Positions 59,409 through 64,000 of a DNA stretch of 64,000 nucleotides are shown here, in pieces (position 1 is the first letter of the stretch; every line of letters begins with the position of its first letter). Both the position numbers and the translations under genes were made by a program. The notes under the pieces were generated by a model that saw only the letters and a list, made by a program, of their open reading frames with translations, ran no database searches and had not been told where the DNA came from. Source of the DNA: BOG-908 sp963692875 (GTDB lineage Bacteria; Pseudomonadota; Alphaproteobacteria; Acetobacterales; Acetobacteraceae); the NCBI GenBank assembly GCA_965198755.1, contig OZ240673.1, positions 124,001-188,000 of the forward strand, in the 5' to 3' direction.

Positions 59409-62400
59409 CTAAGCCGCCTCCCGCTCCGCACTCTCCCCGTTACCAAACAGAAACTCGATATCCCCCGCATCCAGCGCGCCCACGCTCTCGCGCTCCCCCT
59501 CGTCACCCTCGCTGAACGCAATCGCCGCCAGCTCCGCCTTGCGCGCCTGCAGCTCCAGTATCCGCTCCTCCACGGTATCCGCCGCGATCAGCTTGTAGAC
59601 GAACACCGACTTCGTCTGCCCAATCCGGTGCGCCCGGTCCGAGGCCTGGTCCTCCACCGCCGGGTTCCACCAGGGATCGTAATGGATCACCGTGTCCGCA
59701 CTGGTCAGGTTCAATCCCCGCCCGCCCGCCTTCAAGCTGATCAGGAACAGCGGCACCTCCAGCGCCTCGAAGCTGCGCACCGGCTCGCCCCGGTCCGTGG
59801 TGTCGCCACGCAACTCCACAAACGGTATGTCCACCGCGCGCAACCGCGGCTTGATCAGATCCAGCATCGACGTGAACTGGCTGAACAGCAATATCCGCCG
59901 CCCCTCGGAGATCATCTCCGTCAGCATCTCCAACAGGTCGTCCAGCTTGCTCGACGTCTCGATCTCGCGCGCCGACCGCAATTTCACCAGCCGCGGATCG
60001 CAGCACGCCTGCCGCAGCTTCAACAGCGCGTCCAGCACCACGATCCGGCTCTGCGCCAGGCTGCGCTCGGCCACCTGCTCGCGCACCTTCTCGTACATCG
60101 TCGCCCGTATCGTCTCGTATAACTCGCGCTGGTCCGGCGCCAAGGTGATGCGCCGCAATATCGTATGCTTCGGCGGCAGCTCAGTCGCCACCTCGCTCTT
60201 CGTGCGCCGCATGATGAACGGCTTGATCCGCCGCACCAGCTGCACCCGCCGCACCTGGTCGCCCGCCTTTTCGATCGGCGTGCGGAACCGCTTGGTGAAC
60301 CCGCGCCTATCGCCCAGCAGCCCCGGCATCAAGAACGCAAACTGCGACCACAGCTCGTCGAGGTTGTTCTCGATCGGCGTGCCGGACAGACAGATACGCT
60401 GCGCCGCGTCCAGCTGCGCCACCGCCTTCGTCGCCTTGGCATCCGGCGTCTTGATCGCCTGCGCCTCGTCCAGCACCACCACATGCCAGTCGAACGACTT
60501 CATCTCCAGTATGTCGCGCGTCAGCACCGTGTACGTGGTCACCACCACGTCGAAGCGGTCCATTTCCTCGCGCTTGCGGTGGCGGTCCATGCCGTGCAGC
60601 ACCACCACGCGCAGCCCGGGTGCGAACTTGCCCAGCTCGCTCGTCCAGTTCGCAATCAGGCTCGTCGGCACCACGATCAGCGCCGGATGCTTCATCCGCC
60701 CGCTCGCGTGCTCCACGGTGATGTGCGCGATCGTCTGCGCCGTCTTGCCCAACCCCATGTCGTCGGCCAGGAACGCGCCCAGCTTGCTCGCCATCAAATG
60801 CTGCAGCCAGTCCACGCCCTGCTGCTGGTACGGCCGCAAATCGCCGTGAAATTCCGGCGGCACGACGGTCGCCGGTATCTCCGGCTCGCCGCGGAACCGC
60901 TCCGTGTAGGCCTTGATCTTGCCGGCATCCTGCCAGCGCGTCAGCAGCAGCTGCTCCAGCTCGATCACGGTGGCCGCCTCGGCCTGCGGCAGCACGATGG
61001 TGTCCTCGCGCGTCTCCGCCGCCTCGATCAGGTCGCCCATGATGCCCAGCATGCGGCGTATCCGCTCCGCCGGCAGCCGCACCACCCGCCCGTCCTCCAG
61101 CGTGGTGATCAAATCGTCGCCGACGATCTGCGCCGCCTCCATCCCGCCGCGCGCCAGCAAATTGCTCAGCACCGGCAGCAGCGGAATGCGCACCCCGTCC
61201 ACCTCGATGCCGAAATCCATCGAGAAGTTGCCCGGCGTCTCCGCACTCACCGCAACATCGGTGATGCGCAAATCCCACTCGCCGACCTTCTGCACCATGC
61301 GCGGCCCGAAATCGCGGTCGATCAGGCTGCGGAACCCCAGCGACTCCAGCTCCGGCACCCGCTGCGCCACGAAATGGTGCCATCGCTCGCCGGCATCCTC
61401 GCCGCGAAACACGAACACCCGCCGCCCGCGCGCGGACTTGCCGTCGCCCACCCGCATTTGGGTGAAGCCGTCCTGCCGCAGCGCTTCCAACGCGGCCGCC
61501 TCGGCCTCCACGTTGCGCCGCACGAAGCTCGACCCGCCCGGCCCCATCACGCGCACGAACTGCCGTTCGTCATCCCCATCGCTCAGGGTGCCGCCGTAGT
61601 CGAAATCCAGGATCAGCGCGTCCATCAGCACCAGGCGGCCGAAATCGTCCGGCGCCCGCATCCGCTGCATCCGCATCACCGGGGTGACCGGCCGCTCCAC
61701 GATCGCCCGCTCGCTCTCCGTCGTCGGCAGCGTCGAGACCCCGCGCTGGCGCCCCAGCTTCGGCCGCGGCGTGATCGGCGGCGGCGGCGCCGGCCGCTTC
61801 GGCCGCAGCTTCACCCGCCCCACCGCCCCGGTCGCCCCGTCCACGTACCATGGCCCGGTATCGCCCAGCAGCACCGCCGAGCGCGCCGGCAGCCTTGGAG
61901 GCTGGTCCGCATCGAACACCCGCTCCGGCCCCGCCACCAATCGCTTGCCGGTTGCCGACCACCGCGCGTTCTCCACCCGCAGCAGGGCCGCCACCAGCGG
62001 TGCCACGGACGCCGGCGCCAGCCCGGTGCGACTGGCCTCCCCGCCGCCCAGCAAATGCGCCAGCGCGCGCGCCGCGTCGCTCGCCGCTGCGTCGGCGATG
62101 ATCGCCGCCGGCGTGGTCGCCTCGATGCGCGAGGTGCGCTCCCCCACCAGGCTCAGCGAGACGAAGCAGGCTTCCGGCGGTATCCCCGGCTCCAAATTCA
62201 CCAGCAGCTTCTGCTTCTCGGCGGCCGCCGGCGCCTGCAGGCCGTCCATGAAGCTTGCCTGGTCCACCCGCCGCAGCGCCGGAAACCGGTCTAGCGCCGC
62301 GAAGGCGGTCGCCGCCAGATGCGGGCAGTTCACCAGCCGGCAGCTGCAGCGGTTCTCGAACACCACGCGCCGGCCCATCGCCGCGGGACTCATCCGGGCG

Positions 62401-62555
62401 GTGCGCCGCACTCCCTTGTCCTCGACCACGCCGGTGATCGTCTCGCCATCCAGCGAGACCTCCACGGCGCCGATCAGCACCAGGCTGCGGCCGCGCGTCA
62501 GCGTGCGGCCTTCGAATATGCGGCCGAGATCCTCGGAGGAGAACGGGACGGGCAA
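59409..62555 (-). CDS. SWIM zinc-finger SNF2-family helicase
   Basis: 1,048 residues. SWIM motif CSCRLVNCPHLAA near residues 71-83, a long bacterial SNF2-associated middle domain, then the SF2 motor: ADDMGLGKTAQTIAH (motif I, near 597), VVVLDEAQAIKTPDAK (DEAQ), SGTPIENNLDELWSQF, LFSQFTSMLD, and GGRGLNLTSADTVIHYDPWWNP...RAHRIGQT (motifs V-VI). A predicted ATP-driven DNA translocase with unknown cellular role, related to the RapA/HepA group in its motor. TTG start at 62555 without a strong ribosome binding site. Confidence 0.9.
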   Translation of the reverse strand: MPVPFSSEDLGRIFEGRTLTRGRSLVLIGAVEVSLDGETITGVVEDKGVRRTARMSPAAMGRRVVFENRCSCRLVNCPHLAATAFAALDRFPALRRVDQASFMDGLQAPAAAEKQKLLVNLEPGIPPEACFVSLSLVGERTSRIEATTPAAIIADAAASDAARALAHLLGGGEASRTGLAPASVAPLVAALLRVENARWSATGKRLVAGPERVFDADQPPRLPARSAVLLGDTGPWYVDGATGAVGRVKLRPKRPAPPPPITPRPKLGRQRGVSTLPTTESERAIVERPVTPVMRMQRMRAPDDFGRLVLMDALILDFDYGGTLSDGDDERQFVRVMGPGGSSFVRRNVEAEAAALEALRQDGFTQMRVGDGKSARGRRVFVFRGEDAGERWHHFVAQRVPELESLGFRSLIDRDFGPRMVQKVGEWDLRITDVAVSAETPGNFSMDFGIEVDGVRIPLLPVLSNLLARGGMEAAQIVGDDLITTLEDGRVVRLPAERIRRMLGIMGDLIEAAETREDTIVLPQAEAATVIELEQLLLTRWQDAGKIKAYTERFRGEPEIPATVVPPEFHGDLRPYQQQGVDWLQHLMASKLGAFLADDMGLGKTAQTIAHITVEHASGRMKHPALIVVPTSLIANWTSELGKFAPGLRVVVLHGMDRHRKREEMDRFDVVVTTYTVLTRDILEMKSFDWHVVVLDEAQAIKTPDAKATKAVAQLDAAQRICLSGTPIENNLDELWSQFAFLMPGLLGDRRGFTKRFRTPIEKAGDQVRRVQLVRRIKPFIMRRTKSEVATELPPKHTILRRITLAPDQRELYETIRATMYEKVREQVAERSLAQSRIVVLDALLKLRQACCDPRLVKLRSAREIETSSKLDDLLEMLTEMISEGRRILLFSQFTSMLDLIKPRLRAVDIPFVELRGDTTDRGEPVRSFEALEVPLFLISLKAGGRGLNLTSADTVIHYDPWWNPAVEDQASDRAHRIGQTKSVFVYKLIAADTVEERILELQARKAELAAIAFSEGDEGERESVGALDAGDIEFLFGNGESAEREAA

Positions 62556-62661
62556 CGGTCAGGCTCGTGTGTAGTGGCCGGGTGTTCTGAGGCTTTGGGA
62601 CGCTGACTGCAACATGGAAGGTGGCGCTTTCTTGCTGCAGTGCACAGGGTAGGCCCAAGAA

Positions 62662-62797
62662 GGAAAGAAAGGCCTTCTTTTTCGAGAAAAAGAAGCAAAA
62701 AGCTTTTGCTCCGGCTGTCGCGGACCTCTCCGCAGCCGAGTGCCCAGGACAAAAAGTTTTTTGGTTCTTTTTTTCAAAAAAGAACCGCTTGCTTTCT
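62662..62797 (+). repeat. Element R33
   Basis: CTTC left hairpin (TTTTTC/GAAAAA), GTTC right hairpin, forward core. Its right edge touches the stop of the lipoprotein gene at 62797. Confidence 0.93.
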
Positions 62798-63114
62798 CAA
62801 CGACCCCGCTGCGCCACCACCGCCGGATCATCCACCGCCGCACACCGGAACGTGGCGTCGAACGCCGTCGGCCAATACGGCGTCCATGGGTCCCCGTCGG
62901 GCCGCAGCTCCAGCGGCACCACCGCGCGCCCCTGCGCCCGGCAGAACGCGGCCGACTCGCTCACCACCGCCAGCCGCGCCGCCGGCCCGCCACCGGCCGC
63001 CGGTGCCCGCAACTCGGACAGCGCGTAGGTGTCCGGACCCACTGCAACCACGCCACTGCCGGCTGCACAGCCGGTCAACGCGATGCACACGGTCACACCC
63101 AGCCAGGCTCGCAT
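62797..63114 (-). CDS. Predicted lipoprotein
   Basis: 105 residues from ATG 63114. Signal with lipobox (RAWLGVTVCIALTGC) followed by AAGSGVVAVGPDTYALSELRAPAAGGGPAARLAVVSESAAFC, a pattern of small outer-membrane lipoproteins of unknown function seen across proteobacteria. The frame opens further upstream without a better start. Confidence 0.7.
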   Translation of the reverse strand: MRAWLGVTVCIALTGCAAGSGVVAVGPDTYALSELRAPAAGGGPAARLAVVSESAAFCRAQGRAVVPLELRPDGDPWTPYWPTAFDATFRCAAVDDPAVVAQRGR

Positions 63115-63299
63115 CACATCCGCCCTCAATCCCGAACTCCCATCCGGCAAGTTGCACTCATGGTGCCGCGTCCGCCGCGCGCCGAACACCCGACAATGCG
63201 TATCGTAATCGTGATTATTTAACAGGTGTCTGGATTGCTTGCCGGCGGGTTAAGAATGCTCTCTCCGCAGGCAGGTCTTTCGATGCAGGTCTCTCGATA

Positions 63300-63605
63300 A
63301 TGAGTTCGTCGTTGCAACTCGTGCCAGGCACCGAACCGGCACAAGGCCAGTTCACCCAGTTTCTGCCGCTCGGCGCCGTCACCTGCATGCCCAGCCGCGA
63401 ACAGCAGCGCTTCGAGTTCCACTGGCTCGCCTTCGCCCCGAACGGCTCCGCCGCACGCACCACCTGCGAGCTGTGGCGCTGGGCGGGTGGTGAGTGGCGG
63501 AGCGTGTTCGTGCCGGGCACGCGGTTTTCCGGCGACGAACTGCACGACCAGGGGTGGACGTACTGCCAGCCTTGCGAGCCCGTCGTCGTGACGGTGAGAC
63601 CTTAG
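63300..63605 (+). CDS. Hypothetical protein
   Basis: 101 residues starting MSSSLQLVPGTEPAQGQF. It has Trp/Phe-rich short strands (EFHWLAFAPNGSAARTTCELWRWAGGEWRSVFVPGTRF) suggesting a small beta-barrel, and ends with GWTYCQPCEPVVVTV. No signal peptide, no family recognised, no clear ribosome binding site. Confidence 0.5.
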   Translation: MSSSLQLVPGTEPAQGQFTQFLPLGAVTCMPSREQQRFEFHWLAFAPNGSAARTTCELWRWAGGEWRSVFVPGTRFSGDELHDQGWTYCQPCEPVVVTVRP

Positions 63606-63631
63606 TGCCAACTCGCGTTTATGGTGACTCA

Positions 63632-63772
63632 TAGAAAGCAAGCAGTCCTTTTTTGAAAAAAAGGACCAAAAAACTTTTGACTCCGCTGTCGCGCGCTCTC
63701 CGGAAAAATCCGCGACAGCGGAGTCAAAAGTTTTTTGTTTCTTTTTTTCAAAAAAGAAGGCCTTGCTTGCTT
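63632..63772 (+). repeat. Element R34
   Basis: GTCC left hairpin, CTTC-type right hairpin, very symmetric core (TTTTGACTCCGCTGTCGCG / CGCGACAGCGGAGTCAAAA). Left flank CTCATAGAAAGC and right flank ATCAACCTTTCGGCCGGTT group it with R4 and R15. A worn fragment (CAGCAAAAAACCTCTC) follows near 63825. Confidence 0.92.
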
Positions 63773-63876
63773 TGAAACAATCAACCTTTCGGCCGGTTAG
63801 TACAAGACAAACGGCTGTTTCAAAGCAGCAAAAAACCTCTCATGCGGCTACCGCGGACCACGCCGACGGACCCCGG

Positions 63877-64000
63877 CTAGGATTTGGGCAGGTCGCCCTC
63901 GGTGTCGGGGTAGCGGGCGTGCAACTGCTCCACCAGGTGGTCAAGCGTGGACGTCTTGCTCAGCTCCAACGCCTCCTCGCGGCCCTCTTGCGTGATCTCC
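63877..64000 (-). CDS. Hypothetical protein, C-terminal part (partial)
   Basis: The last 40 or so codons of a minus-strand gene that runs off the window: EITQEGREEALELSKTSTLD, then HLVEQLHARYPDTEGDLPKS and a stop. Amphipathic and charged; no family recognised from this fragment. Confidence 0.5.
   Translation of the reverse strand, partial: EITQEGREEALELSKTSTLDHLVEQLHARYPDTEGDLPKS

Noticed and set aside
58543..59515. Frame on + opposite the lipoprotein gene
   Set aside because: No domain, passes through an R element, and conflicts with the minus-strand gene that has both a lipobox and a good ribosome binding site.
5127..63772. Repeat family as a CRISPR array
   Set aside because: Copies are spread singly over 58 kb between unrelated genes, are palindromic at two scales and have no regular spacers; no cas genes are present.
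5127..63772. Repeat-encoded peptides (FFFEKKNQKTFV, FWFFFSKKNRLL) as a conserved small protein
   Set aside because: The frame differs among copies, starts are not shared and the changes preserve base pairing rather than codons, so the constraint is on structure.

Overview
This 64 kb window looks like chromosomal DNA of a high-GC alphaproteobacterium, most probably a member of the Acetobacteraceae (inference from gene order, protein style, heavy GC bias in third codon positions and frequent GTG/TTG starts; no 16S rRNA gene is present to confirm it). No tRNA or rRNA gene and no CRISPR array was seen.

Layout. 1-10.1 kb is the spc/alpha ribosomal block, all on + (end of rplP, rpmC, rpsQ, rplN, rplX, rplE, rpsN, rpsH, rplF, rplR, rpsE, rpmD, rplO, secY, adk, rpsM, rpsK, rpoA, rplQ). 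10.3-19.9 kb holds a secreted low-complexity protein, rarA, a sulfotransferase-like gene, cobalamin-dependent metH with an upstream SahR-like ArsR-methyltransferase regulator, a small hypothetical and a GNAT acetyltransferase. 20.0-32.0 kb is a + strand cluster: a type I secretion ABC exporter with a degenerate C39-like domain, its HlyD partner, a Sel1-repeat protein, a roughly 1,195-residue TPR/double glycosyltransferase with two coding minisatellites, a protein with a ChW-like C-terminus and a GT4 glycosyltransferase. 32.2-33.3 kb is a complete IS30-family element. 33.4-45.8 kb holds a GH44-like glycosidase, acs, two small genes, an L,D-transpeptidase, a GT9-like glycosyltransferase, nhaA, a PLP aminotransferase, glnB and glnA. 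45.9-54.4 kb holds xerC, a lower-GC island with a DUF429-like gene, a fatty acid hydroxylase, a PEP-CTERM protein, a 2OG-Fe(II) oxygenase, zapE, a DUF4160-DUF2442 fusion and gspF. 54.6-64 kb holds an alpha/beta hydrolase, gspE, a prepilin peptidase, two lipoproteins, a SWIM/SNF2 helicase and two hypotheticals.

The outstanding feature is a dispersed family of about 34 intergenic elements (numbered R1-R34; 27 two-armed, 7 partial), each about 130-155 bp, averaging one per 2 kb and covering roughly 7% of the window. Each is palindromic at two scales: each arm contains its own AT-rich hairpin of about 22 nt, and the two arms are also complementary to each other around a GC-rich core. The small hairpins show compensatory base changes between copies. 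The elements often begin directly after a stop codon, and in three convergent gene pairs the element fills essentially the whole gap. The best reading is a mobile-origin, bidirectional terminator-like or RNA-processing element. Two copies inside the ribosomal operons (rplO/secY and rpoA/rplQ) do not fit a simple terminator role. One copy is split by the IS30 element, one is cut off at the low-GC island, and a half copy lies in frame with the possible N-terminus of a hydrolase.

Functional themes: core translation and transcription; one-carbon/methionine metabolism under a predicted SAH-responsive regulator; nitrogen assimilation (glnB-glnA); protein export by type I and type II routes (gspE, gspF and prepilin peptidase only, so other T2SS genes must lie elsewhere); and surface glycosylation.
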